28,677 nucleotides of DNA from JBBSEX01 sp038239345 (lineage in GTDB: Bacteria > Acidobacteriota > Terriglobia > Bryobacterales > Bryobacteraceae), in the NCBI GenBank assembly GCA_038239345.1, contig JBBSEX010000036.1, positions 1-28,677 of the forward strand, read 5' to 3'. Under the pieces are notes generated by a model. The model saw nothing but the letters and a program-made list of their open reading frames with translations. It was not told the DNA's origin and made no database searches. This document shows, in pieces, positions 15,157-23,042 of the stretch; position 1 is the first letter of the stretch, and every line of letters starts with the position of its first letter. A program made the position numbers and the translations under genes.

Positions 15157-15882
15157 TTAGGTTCCGACGTGAAGACCCTTGTGGATGGCGTACAGCGCCA
15201 ATTCCAAACGGTCGGAAACGCCTAGCTTATCGAAAATGTTATGCAGATGGTTCTTTACCGTCTGCTCACTGATAAACATCTTTTCGGCCATTTCCTTATT
15301 CTTATAGCCTTGCGCGACCAGGGCGACAATCTCGCGTTCGCGCTGGCTTAACGGCGAGCGTTCCCGATTACGTCCATTGCCTGGCGACGACAGATCGCCG
15401 GCCGCCGAAAATTGACGCATAACCGCCGCCGTCGTATGCGAATCCAGCCAAATTTCGCCGGCATGGACTTTGCGAATACTCTTCACGATCAGTTCCGGCG
15501 CAGTCTGCTTCAGAACGATTCCCGAACACCCCAGCTTCATCGCCTGGACGAATTCGTTCTTGTCCTCTGAGGCCGTGAGAACGATGACGCGCGTTTTCTT
15601 CTTCGATTGCTGCAGCGCCTGCAGCGCGGACAATCCGTCGAGGTTGGGCATCCGCAAATCTAACAACAGCACATCGGGCTCTAAAGCTTGAACGACATCC
15701 AGGACTTCCCTGCCATCGGAGGCTTCTCCGACGACTTCCAGATCGTCCTCCAGGCTGAGTAATTTTCGCAGACCGTCACGCACGATAGGGTGATCGTCGG
15801 CGATTACAACTCGAATCTTGACTATGGACGGCGATCCAGAGTCCTCTGGCGTGTTATTGACGGGCGTGATGCTGTCACTCAT
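15157..15882 (-). CDS. NarL/FixJ-family response regulator
   Basis: This 241-residue protein has a receiver domain (about 23-140) with acidic pair D29-D30, phospho-acceptor D75 in LLLDLRMPN, T102 in VLTAS and the conserved lysine in VLKQTAPE. It ends in a LuxR-type helix-turn-helix (about 176-241: LSQREREIVALVAQGY, SEQTVKNHLHNIF). It would bind DNA as a phosphorylated dimer. An N-terminal extension of about 20 polar residues is unusual but has no other start. No histidine kinase gene is in the window, so the partner is elsewhere. It heads a two-gene unit with the methyltransferase. A promoter and a palindrome lie just upstream. Confidence 0.96.
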   Translation of the reverse strand: MSDSITPVNNTPEDSGSPSIVKIRVVIADDHPIVRDGLRKLLSLEDDLEVVGEASDGREVLDVVQALEPDVLLLDLRMPNLDGLSALQALQQSKKKTRVIVLTASEDKNEFVQAMKLGCSGIVLKQTAPELIVKSIRKVHAGEIWLDSHTTAAVMRQFSAAGDLSSPGNGRNRERSPLSQREREIVALVAQGYKNKEMAEKMFISEQTVKNHLHNIFDKLGVSDRLELALYAIHKGLHVGT

Positions 15883-15893
15883 AAATATAAACC

Positions 15894-15903
15894 TACAGCT
15901 GTA
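15894..15903. promoter_or_regulatory. Perfect 10-bp palindrome upstream of the response regulator
   Basis: TACAGCTGTA is a perfect palindrome. It sits just downstream of the predicted transcription start of the response-regulator gene and 11 bases before its ATG, a position suited to a repressor or autoregulator. At ten bases it could also arise by chance. Confidence 0.4.
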
Positions 15904-15915
15904 AGGATCGTCCCG

Positions 15916-15944
15916 ATTCTAGATGGTTCTAGTACTGGTCGCAA
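15916..15944 (-). promoter_or_regulatory. Promoter of the response-regulator/methyltransferase unit
   Basis: On the minus strand TTGCGA (15939-15944) and TAGAAT (15916-15921) are separated by exactly 17 bases, four and five of six matches to the sigma-70 consensus. The predicted start lies near 15909, giving a leader of about 27 bases. Confidence 0.55.
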
Positions 15945-16133
15945 GTTACGTTCCCCCTAAACTGGCTTTAGATTCACCTTAGTAATGGAATAAGGCTTCC
16001 CGCTTTCCGTATTACAGTCTAGCAAAGCTCGCGATAAGCGTCGGCAGCGGGCTAAAATAGGCCATCCGAATAGACGCCGATAGCGATCTTATAAAATGCC
16101 GACGAACTTCGCCAGAGGATAATTAGCCGGAAT

Positions 16134-17168
16134 ATGGAATCGATCTATTATGTGATGAGTTTTCTGTGCCACCGGACCTGTCCTCATTGTTACGAAGATC
16201 GGTTTCGTCCTTACTACGGAGAAGAACTGCAACGGGTAGTCGGCGAAGCACGGAGCAATTTCACCCGTGTCATCGGTAACCTGCCCGAACGGATGACGTT
16301 TCTGGATCTGCTGGATCCCGATGAGCAAGGTTACTTCCCGGAGAAGCGTGGACGGATTATCCTAGCCGGCGGCGAGATCATGCTTGAGCCGGTGAGGGAG
16401 AGTGTCCTTTATCCGGGTCTTGATCTGCTGCACGAAAAATATCGCGGCAAAGGCGGCGTCCAGTTAATTGTTCAGACTACCGGCGATACCCTGACGGAGC
16501 GCATGATCACGGAGTTGCTGGAGCATCATGTTCACGTGATCTCGGTCTCCGGAATCGACGCGTTTCACGTTGGTTTAGAAACGCAGGCGGCGCGCGACAA
16601 ACTTGTTGCGAAGCTCACCGCGATGTTTGAGAAACAAGGAATGCAACATTTCTCGCCGCAACCCAACCGGATTCGCGACGAACAAGCGGATTCGCGCTAC
16701 TTCAGCTTCTTCGGAGCGGCGCCCGATTCCTGGATCGGCAAACTATGGCCCCGCGGCAGAGCCCAAATGAACGAGCTCTCGACGGCGGGAATTGTTGACA
16801 ACTATTGCAATGGATGGTCGGGTGGGTTGAATTTTCTGGAGCAGAAGTATAGTGGATCGGAAGTGGCGATTGAGCCGAACGGCAACGTGTATCCCTGCTG
16901 CATGAAGACCGGAAAGGCCATCGGAAACCTGCTCGAAGAAAAACTCGACGACGTGCTGGCGCGCCTTGCCGGTAATTCAGTCTATGAGGCGATCTCCATG
17001 GGACATCCGGAACGGATGGGAATCCAGCACGGGTGGAGCGTGGAGAAATTTCTGGCGAAGTCGCGAACGACTTTGCCGTCGGGTCGCATCTACCAGAATC
17101 TATGTCTCGGTTGCGATGCCTTTCACGCCGAAGTCTTGACACAGCCGCCGTTGGTCACCATTCGGTAA
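16134..17168 (+). CDS. Radical SAM protein with SPASM-like C-terminus
   Basis: This 344-residue protein starts almost directly with the radical SAM cluster motif C12-x3-C16-x2-C19 (CHRTCPHC). A partial TIM barrel follows, with IILAGGEIMLEP as the GGE motif. The C-terminal third carries SPASM-type cysteines: NYCNGW, EPNGNVYPCC, then IGNLLEEKLDDVL, and CLGC near the end. Such proteins bind one or more auxiliary iron-sulfur clusters and modify peptides, proteins or sugars. No precursor-peptide gene is visible beside it. It is the first gene of a plus-strand series with a glycosyltransferase 55 bases downstream. The substrate is unknown. A TATAAA at 16090-16095 is a weak -10 candidate. Confidence 0.88.
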   Translation: MESIYYVMSFLCHRTCPHCYEDRFRPYYGEELQRVVGEARSNFTRVIGNLPERMTFLDLLDPDEQGYFPEKRGRIILAGGEIMLEPVRESVLYPGLDLLHEKYRGKGGVQLIVQTTGDTLTERMITELLEHHVHVISVSGIDAFHVGLETQAARDKLVAKLTAMFEKQGMQHFSPQPNRIRDEQADSRYFSFFGAAPDSWIGKLWPRGRAQMNELSTAGIVDNYCNGWSGGLNFLEQKYSGSEVAIEPNGNVYPCCMKTGKAIGNLLEEKLDDVLARLAGNSVYEAISMGHPERMGIQHGWSVEKFLAKSRTTLPSGRIYQNLCLGCDAFHAEVLTQPPLVTIR

Positions 17169-17223
17169 CCGGCCCCGTATCGCGTCCGCGATCTTGCTAT
17201 GATGTCGATCACGGTTCGCGCCC

Positions 17224-18516
17224 ATGAAAATTCTACAGATCACCGCCGGCGCGGCGGGTATGTATAGCGGCAGTTGCCTCCGGGATAACGCATTAGCTAG
17301 CGAATTGTCGGCCCAGGGGCATGACGTCACTCTGCTACCGCTCTTTACACCGACGTTGAGCGATGAGGAAAACGTTAGTCTGGACAAGGTTTTCTTTGGC
17401 GGGATCAGTGTTTATCTGGAGCAGCGTTCACACCTTTTTCGGAATGCACCGGGCTTTTTAGACCGCATCTGGGATTCGCGTTACGTCTTGAAAACAGCAT
17501 CGCGCCGGTTGATCTCAACCAAGCCCGAGTTTCTTGGCGCCACCACCGTTTCCCTGTTGCAAGGCGAGTCGGGGTATCAGCAGAAGGAGTTCGTAAAGCT
17601 GATTCGCTGGTTGAAAGAGCAGCCGCTTCCGGACGTAATCAGCTTGCCGAGTTCCTTGCTGATCGGTTTGGCCGGACCGTTGCAGAGAGCTCTCAATCGC
17701 CCTGTCTGTTGCACCCTACAAGGCGAAGACTTATTTCTTCAAAATCTTCCGGAGCTATATCGGCATCAGGCCCTGGAACTGATTCGCGGACAGATAGACG
17801 ATGTCGATACGTTCGTCGCCGTGAGCGACTACTACGCCGGATTTATGAGCCGCTATCTGGCTATTCCCCGCGACCGGATCGAGGTAGCGCCGTTAGGCAT
17901 TCGTTTCGACGGCCATAGCCCGCGAATCGACAAACCCGAGCACTTCACGATCGGCTATTTTGGCCGGATAGCGCCCGAGAAGGGATTGCATCTGCTGGCC
18001 CAGGCATACCGCCTTTTGCGCGAAAATACGGGCCTGCCAATGTGTTGTCTCGCCGTGGCCGGCTATCTGCCTCCAGAGCATAAATCATACTTAGCCGGCA
18101 TCCAGAAGAAGATGAAGGATTGGGGTCTGGGTCAGGAATTCCTGTATCACGGAATGCTCGACCGCGAGCAGAAGATCAAGTTTCTGCGCGACCTCAGTGT
18201 GTTCTCCATGCCCACCGTTTACCCCGAGCCGAAGGGACTGCCGGTGCTGGAGGCGATGGCGAATGGCGTTCCCGTCGTGCAGCCAAGCCACGGCGCATTT
18301 CCCGAGATGTTGAAGAAAACATCCGGCGGCTTACTGGTGGACCCCGGTGAGCCCTCGAGTCTGGCTCGCGGATTGTTATCGGTGCTTCGCGATCCGGCGT
18401 TCGCCGAAGAACTCAGCAACAACGCCTCGGCTGGCGTTCGAAAATATTATAGCCTCGCCAATATGGCCGAAAAGACTGTGGCGGCGTATGAAGCCGCGAT
18501 GTCGGCCCCGGCATGA
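17224..18516 (+). CDS. Family 4 glycosyltransferase
   Basis: This 430-residue GT-B fold enzyme transfers a sugar from a nucleotide donor. The N-terminal acceptor domain begins MKILQITAGAAGMYSGS and contains DVTLLPLFTP. The C-terminal donor domain has IGYFGRIAPEKGLHLL and the E-x7-E motif within PEPKGLPVLEAMANGVPVV, diagnostic of GT4 (Glycos_transf_1). It has no membrane segment and would act at the cytoplasmic face. The acceptor and sugar cannot be deduced; an envelope glycan is possible. It follows the radical SAM gene by 55 bases and is followed after 19 bases by a thioredoxin-fold gene. The ribosome-binding site is weak. Confidence 0.93.
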   Translation: MKILQITAGAAGMYSGSCLRDNALASELSAQGHDVTLLPLFTPTLSDEENVSLDKVFFGGISVYLEQRSHLFRNAPGFLDRIWDSRYVLKTASRRLISTKPEFLGATTVSLLQGESGYQQKEFVKLIRWLKEQPLPDVISLPSSLLIGLAGPLQRALNRPVCCTLQGEDLFLQNLPELYRHQALELIRGQIDDVDTFVAVSDYYAGFMSRYLAIPRDRIEVAPLGIRFDGHSPRIDKPEHFTIGYFGRIAPEKGLHLLAQAYRLLRENTGLPMCCLAVAGYLPPEHKSYLAGIQKKMKDWGLGQEFLYHGMLDREQKIKFLRDLSVFSMPTVYPEPKGLPVLEAMANGVPVVQPSHGAFPEMLKKTSGGLLVDPGEPSSLARGLLSVLRDPAFAEELSNNASAGVRKYYSLANMAEKTVAAYEAAMSAPA

Positions 18517-18535
18517 TCCCTCTACACGAGCCCAC

Positions 18536-18997
18536 ATGCTGAGCGAAGGACAGCTTGCGCCACACTTCGAATTAGCGGATCTAAACGGCGCGGTTCACAC
18601 GCTGGCATCCTTACTTGCCGATGGTCCGGTTATAATCGTCCTCTTCAAAGTCAGCTGCCCGGTTTGCCAGTTAGCCCTGCCGTTCCTCGATCGCCTCGGC
18701 CGTGACGGTACCGTGCGCGTGGTTCCGGTCTCCCAGGATGACGCGGATACAACGCGGCAGTTTAATAGACTCTTACATATTCATTTACCCATGCTCGTTG
18801 ACCCCGAGCCCTACAGGGTGAGCGACGCATTCGGCATCGAGAGTGTGCCGTCAATTTTTCTCATTGAGCCCGACGGCCATATTGCCAAGGCCTTCACAGG
18901 ATTTTCAAAGGTCGATTTTGAAGATTTGGGCCGCCGCGGGGACATCGCGCCTCTTTTCAGGCCCGACGAGAATGTGCCCGCCTGGAAAGCCGGTTGA
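18536..18997 (+). CDS. Thioredoxin-fold / AhpC-TSA-like redox protein
   Basis: This 153-residue protein of the peroxiredoxin/TlpA-like thioredoxin superfamily begins MLSEGQLAPHFELADLNG and has the active-site pair CPVC (C41, C44) after IIVLFKVS. The cis-proline segment is IESVPSIFLIEPDG. An earlier in-frame start lies inside the glycosyltransferase gene and would add a non-homologous leader, so ATG at 18536 is used. It has no signal peptide, so a cytoplasmic role is likely: thiol-disulfide exchange or peroxide reduction. It lies between the glycosyltransferase and the ferredoxin-like gene and may be cotranscribed with them. Confidence 0.85.
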   Translation: MLSEGQLAPHFELADLNGAVHTLASLLADGPVIIVLFKVSCPVCQLALPFLDRLGRDGTVRVVPVSQDDADTTRQFNRLLHIHLPMLVDPEPYRVSDAFGIESVPSIFLIEPDGHIAKAFTGFSKVDFEDLGRRGDIAPLFRPDENVPAWKAG

Positions 18998-19011
18998 GGC
19001 TCGAAAAATTA

Positions 19012-19028
19012 AGCTTCCGGTGGAAGCT
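19012..19028. other. 7-bp inverted repeat before the NuoI-type gene
   Basis: AGCTTCC (19012-19018) and GGAAGCT (19022-19028) pair perfectly around a 3-nt loop, 15 bases after the thioredoxin-fold stop and 21 before the next ATG. There is no T-run on the plus strand, so terminator function is doubtful. It may be an operator or a weak pause site. Confidence 0.35.
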
Positions 19029-19048
19029 GCGATAATCTAGATACAGAC

Positions 19049-19552
19049 ATGGCAAAGTTAACGGAAGTTTTCGAAGGCGCGGCGGCGATCGCCAAGGGAA
19101 TGGGCGTCACCTTCAAAGAGATGCTGAATCCCACGCTGACGGAAGACTACCCCGAAGCACCACCTAAATTTCAGGAACGGTTTCGCGGCGCGCATGAATT
19201 GCAGCGCGATGAGAACGGCCTGGAGAAGTGCGTCGCCTGTTTCCTCTGCGCGGCGGCCTGCCCATCGGATTGCATCTATATCGAAGCGGCGGAGAATACG
19301 GATCAGGCTCGCATCAGCGGCGGAGAACGATACGCCAAAGTCTACAATATCGATTACAATCGCTGCATCTTCTGCGGCTACTGCGTCGAAGCTTGTCCCA
19401 CCGATGCGATTACGCACGGCCATGGCTTCGAGTTGGCGAGTTATAACACGTCCACTCTGGTTTATCGCAAAGAGAACATGTTAGTGCCGCTTCCCGCCGG
19501 CGCCCACTTTCCGCTGAAGACGCGGGAAGAAAACGGCCCCGCCGGCCATTAA
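19049..19552 (+). CDS. nuoI: NuoI-type 2x[4Fe-4S] ferredoxin subunit
   Basis: This 167-residue protein resembles subunit I of NADH-quinone oxidoreductase, which relays electrons through clusters N6a and N6b in the peripheral arm. Cluster ligands are C61, C64, C67 and C71 (CVACFLCAAACPSDC), then C106, C109, C112 and C116 (CIFCGYCVEACP). The length and the ATDAIT/YRKENMLV-like tail match NuoI. No other nuo gene is in the window, so it is an orphan copy. It either completes a complex I encoded elsewhere or serves another electron carrier role. It is the last plus-strand gene of this series and ends seven bases from the convergent TPR gene. Confidence 0.88.
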   Translation: MAKLTEVFEGAAAIAKGMGVTFKEMLNPTLTEDYPEAPPKFQERFRGAHELQRDENGLEKCVACFLCAAACPSDCIYIEAAENTDQARISGGERYAKVYNIDYNRCIFCGYCVEACPTDAITHGHGFELASYNTSTLVYRKENMLVPLPAGAHFPLKTREENGPAGH

Positions 19553-19559
19553 TCCTGGT

Positions 19560-20684
19560 CTATTGCAGGTTGTATTCGCTCTTGATGGCCAAAATATTCT
19601 TTTGCGCCTGATCGGTGTAGGAACTGCGAAACGCGATGCATTGCTCAGTAAACTTCAGCGCGTCGAAGATGCGATTTTTCTCACCCGGAACCTCCGCCAG
19701 CCGATAGTTGACGTATCCCAGGTGATATAAAGCGGCCGCCATCATCTGGTCGTTGCTGCGCAGATACGGCAAGGCCGAACGCAAGTACCGGTCAGCTTGC
19801 GAAAAGCGATTGTTACTGCTCGACAACATGCCGGCAGCGTAGTAAGACTGCCGCAGATAATTTGCTTTCTTGCTCTGCCATTCCTCTTCGCTAAGCTTTT
19901 CCGGTCTTTCTTTACTACTCAACACCTCGATCGTGCGGTTGGTGTAGAACAGCACTTTTTCCAGATTTCCGGTGCGAAAATAGTGGTCCACCAAATTGGC
20001 GAGGATGTCTTCGTTCTTCGGATCTTTCGCCGCCGCTTGCTCAAGTAGTGAGATGTTCCCCGACTTCTTATATTGGTCGAGTTCAGTATGAACCACGCTC
20101 TTGGCGTATTTTGGATTGCGCTTTTCCAGACCACTTAAAAACTCGGCCTTCTTCTTAGGGTCAGTGATCTGGTTGGCGGCTTGAAAGAGCGCGAATTCGG
20201 CGTACGCTTGCACTTGTTTGGCGTACTCGGACTGCTTCTTCCATTCCGGGCCATCGATGCCGGCGGGCGGCGTGTCGCCAGTCGATTTGGCGGTGAGATC
20301 CAAAATCAGATTCGCCCAGCGAACCTGCTGCTCAATATTCTTCTTGGCTTCAACGGCATGGAGACAATTCTGAGCGGCGTCCAAATCGGAAGGGTCGGCC
20401 GCGTACAACTTCTCGGAGACGATCTGCAGCTTATCCCAGTCTTTCGCCTCGAAGTAAACTGGCGACAGTTCCTCATAGGCCCAAAGGATCGATTCACTCT
20501 TGGGATATTCAGCAACCAGACGCTCCGTAAGACTCACCCGGCGACTACTGTCGCGCTCTTGCTGGATCTGCTGTAACAACAGTCCTTCGCGTGTTTCCGG
20601 ATCGACGTTAGGCCGGTAACGCTGTGCCGACACTGAAGCTGCCACCATTAGAAAAACGATGACAGGAGCAGAGAACTGCCTCAA
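19560..20684 (-). CDS. Secreted TPR-repeat protein
   Basis: This 374-residue protein has a signal peptide cleaved near VSAQ (about residue 20) and then alpha-helical tetratricopeptide-like repeats (for example AKDWDKLQIVSEKLYAADP, AAKDPKNEDILANLVDHYFR and LRSNDQMMAAALYHLGYVNY). TPR proteins are scaffolds for protein contacts. Position in the periplasm is expected; the partner is unknown. The start is TTG, strongly supported by AGGAGG five bases upstream. A 12-bp perfect palindrome (20714-20725) lies about 30 bases upstream of the start. Confidence 0.88.
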   Translation of the reverse strand: MRQFSAPVIVFLMVAASVSAQRYRPNVDPETREGLLLQQIQQERDSSRRVSLTERLVAEYPKSESILWAYEELSPVYFEAKDWDKLQIVSEKLYAADPSDLDAAQNCLHAVEAKKNIEQQVRWANLILDLTAKSTGDTPPAGIDGPEWKKQSEYAKQVQAYAEFALFQAANQITDPKKKAEFLSGLEKRNPKYAKSVVHTELDQYKKSGNISLLEQAAAKDPKNEDILANLVDHYFRTGNLEKVLFYTNRTIEVLSSKERPEKLSEEEWQSKKANYLRQSYYAAGMLSSSNNRFSQADRYLRSALPYLRSNDQMMAAALYHLGYVNYRLAEVPGEKNRIFDALKFTEQCIAFRSSYTDQAQKNILAIKSEYNLQ

Positions 20685-20713
20685 TGAAGCCTCCTGTTTA
20701 CCAAAGATGAGCT

Positions 20714-20725
20714 GTATCTAGATAC
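20714..20725. promoter_or_regulatory. 12-bp perfect palindrome in the divergent intergenic region
   Basis: GTATCTAGATAC is fully palindromic and lies between the divergent TPR and transporter genes. The core ATCTAGATAC also occurs before the nuoI-type gene (19034-19043). It could be a shared operator or chance, since ATCTAGAT is simple sequence. Confidence 0.4.
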
Positions 20726-20899
20726 TTCGGATTAAGCACGGCAAAACTTTAATTCCTCCTACCGTATAGCATGGTACAATCGCACGGTTGCCCCACTTCC
20801 ACGTGATTGTAAAGGACATACAGGCTTGCTGCGCCGTCCCTGACGATGGTCGAACTATGCCCTCGACTACCCTGCTGTAGCGCTATTCCGAGGAGAGTG

Positions 20900-21961
20900 A
20901 TGATTCTACCGAACACGTATACCGCCGCGCTTCTGCTTACAATCCTGACCATGATCTGCTGGGGGTCCTGGGCAAATACCCAGAAGCTGACGGGCAAGTG
21001 GCGCTTCGAGCTGTTCTACTACGATTTCGCATTTGGCCTGCTGCTCTGCGCGATTCTGGGCGCGGTCACCTTCGGATCGATGAACACCAGCGAGCTTTCG
21101 GTTCTGGATAACTTCAGCATCGCCGGTTATCGCAAGATGGCTTACGGCTTAGCGGCGGGCGTGGTCTTTAATCTTGCCAATATGTTGCTGGTTGCGGCGA
21201 TTTCCGTGGCTGGAATGTCGGTCGCTTTCCCGATCAGTATCGGGCTTGCCCTGGTGATCGGCGTTTGCTGGAATTATCTACTGAACCAGCAAGGCAATCC
21301 GCTGTTTCTGTTCGCAGGGGTAGGGATCATTTTAGTGGCGATCGTCGTCAACGCCCTCGCTTACCAGCTCTTCAGTAAGGAGCGCGGGAAAGTAGTGGAG
21401 CCCGCGCCTGTCCTGAAAGCGGGTCGCTCCAGGCCGAAGGAGGCGCGCAAGCCTGCGGGATTTACAACCGGGCTCGTGGTCAGCCTGATCAGCGGCGTCT
21501 TAATGGGTTCGTTTTATCCGCTGGTGGAAATCAGCAAGGATTCTGAAATTGGCTTGGCTCCGTATACGGCGATTCTTCTGTTTGGTATCGGAGTCTTCCT
21601 TTCCACGCTTTTCTTCGGGCTGTTCTTTCTGAATTTTCCCATCTCCGGTGAGCCGGTGGACATCATCGGCTATTTCAAGGGTACCCGCAGGCAGCACCTG
21701 TTAGGGATGGCCGGTGGAGCAATTTGGTGCATCGGCGCCACGGCAAATTTCGCCGCGGCAAGCGCACCGCCACAGGTTCATGTCGGTCCCGCGGTCAGTT
21801 ACGCGATGGGCCAGGGCGCCACGCTGATCAGCGCGCTATGGGGAATTTTTGTATGGAAGGAATTCGACGGCGCCAGCCCCAGGGTACGAACAATGCTCGG
21901 CGCGATGTTGGCGCTATTTGTCGTCGGCCTGGTACTGGTCTCCATCGCGCCCTTGCGCTAG
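20900..21961 (+). CDS. GRP/TMEM144-type sugar transporter (DMT superfamily)
   Basis: This 353-residue integral membrane protein has about ten hydrophobic segments and the conserved N-terminal MICWGSWANTQKL followed by WRFELFYYDF. NLANMLLVAAISVAGMSVAF in the middle matches bacterial GRP-family sugar transporters of the drug/metabolite superfamily. It probably imports a sugar or nucleoside; the substrate is not known. A hydrophilic loop around residues 175-195 separates the two halves. The start at 20900 is chosen because AGGAG lies just upstream; an earlier ATG would add 18 polar residues. It ends three bases before the convergent downstream gene's stop. Confidence 0.85.
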   Translation: MILPNTYTAALLLTILTMICWGSWANTQKLTGKWRFELFYYDFAFGLLLCAILGAVTFGSMNTSELSVLDNFSIAGYRKMAYGLAAGVVFNLANMLLVAAISVAGMSVAFPISIGLALVIGVCWNYLLNQQGNPLFLFAGVGIILVAIVVNALAYQLFSKERGKVVEPAPVLKAGRSRPKEARKPAGFTTGLVVSLISGVLMGSFYPLVEISKDSEIGLAPYTAILLFGIGVFLSTLFFGLFFLNFPISGEPVDIIGYFKGTRRQHLLGMAGGAIWCIGATANFAAASAPPQVHVGPAVSYAMGQGATLISALWGIFVWKEFDGASPRVRTMLGAMLALFVVGLVLVSIAPLR

Positions 21962-21964
21962 ATA

Positions 21965-22984
21965 CTACAGCGGCGGGGGCGCCGGAATCTCACGAGTGCC
22001 TTCATCCAAACCGTAAATCCGAATCACCTGTTTTTCGGGAGCCTTCTCGGCCGGCTTGACCCTGGCTTCCATCGTGATGGGAGTGGCGGCAACGGTTACG
22101 TTTTCCGTTCCCTTACCGTGATTGACAACGATTGTGCCACCCGGAAGCACGGCCGGATCGACCAAAGCGATCGCCGGGGAGGCGGAATCTTTCATTGATA
22201 GTTCCAGCCGCACCATCGTGTTGTCGGTAGTAACGGTAACCGCGCCACCGCGTGAAGCGAATGCCGCGAACTGCGTGCGAAGCGTGTCCGCGCTCTTCTC
22301 GGCGTCGCCTGAGGAATACGTCGTCATCATGGCGTGCGCTTCCAGCCCATGACGAATGCTGAACGACGCCTGCATCGCCGCGACATCGGCGCGCACGCCG
22401 TCCAAGGGCAGAAATTCATTTACGAAAGCATCGGCCCCGCGGGCGGATATCAGCCAGAAATCGCTCGATTCCGTAAGACGCGATCCATTAGCGAGCAAGG
22501 GATTGTAGGTGGGTTCCTGCGTCGATTGCCCACGTTCGATCGCCGCGTGCAGCGCGTTGCGGCCGCCAAAGAGAATTACCCGATCGGTTACGACGGCCAG
22601 CCCTAGAATATCGTCGCGAGAGGTAAGAAACGTTTCCACGGTGCGGTATCGCTCGGCCTTTAAACCAGCCTGCGCGGCTTTCTTCCGCAGCATGCCAAGA
22701 TCGAACTCGCCGGTGACGATTACCAGCGGCGGGCCAGGGTCGGACGTAGCCAGAACGTAAACGGCTCCGCTTAGAAAATCCAATGCCGGCAGCGGAAAAG
22801 GGCCGGGCTTGGTGAACTGCAAACCAACCGCGTCGGCGTAACCGGATTTACCAACTTCGCGCCAGTCGACTCCGATAAGGCGCTTCGCGTCAGGGTCAGT
22901 GTATTTCCACGAACTGGGATAATAATCCGCCCATCCGGCAACGGCGGCCAGGGCGAAGATAGCCGAAAAGCGCAGAAGGCACAT
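21965..22984 (-). CDS. Secreted hypothetical protein
   Basis: This 339-residue protein begins with a signal peptide (MCLLRFSAIFALAAVAGWA) and has no domain that I can name. The mature part starts DYYPSSWKYTDPDAKRL and shows alternating beta/alpha segments such as VLATSDPGPPLVIVTGEFDL and VVTDRVILFGGRNAL, the style of large acidobacterial exported unknowns. The C-terminus is proline-rich and basic. It is placed between the sugar transporter and the dipeptidase, both perhaps concerned with envelope nutrition, but no functional link is shown. Confidence 0.78.
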   Translation of the reverse strand: MCLLRFSAIFALAAVAGWADYYPSSWKYTDPDAKRLIGVDWREVGKSGYADAVGLQFTKPGPFPLPALDFLSGAVYVLATSDPGPPLVIVTGEFDLGMLRKKAAQAGLKAERYRTVETFLTSRDDILGLAVVTDRVILFGGRNALHAAIERGQSTQEPTYNPLLANGSRLTESSDFWLISARGADAFVNEFLPLDGVRADVAAMQASFSIRHGLEAHAMMTTYSSGDAEKSADTLRTQFAAFASRGGAVTVTTDNTMVRLELSMKDSASPAIALVDPAVLPGGTIVVNHGKGTENVTVAATPITMEARVKPAEKAPEKQVIRIYGLDEGTREIPAPPPL

Positions 22985-23042
22985 CTGTCTTGATGGTAGA
23001 GGAAATCAGCGCCTGCTGTTTCGGGCCATCGCGATCCAGACC

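Noticed and set aside
18347..18535. Longer N-terminus for the thioredoxin-fold gene
   Set aside because: It lies inside the glycosyltransferase gene in another frame, and the family start is MLSEGQLAPHF at 18536.
19012..19028. Inverted repeat as an intrinsic terminator after the thioredoxin-fold gene
   Set aside because: No T-run follows on the plus strand; the A-rich stretch lies on the wrong side.
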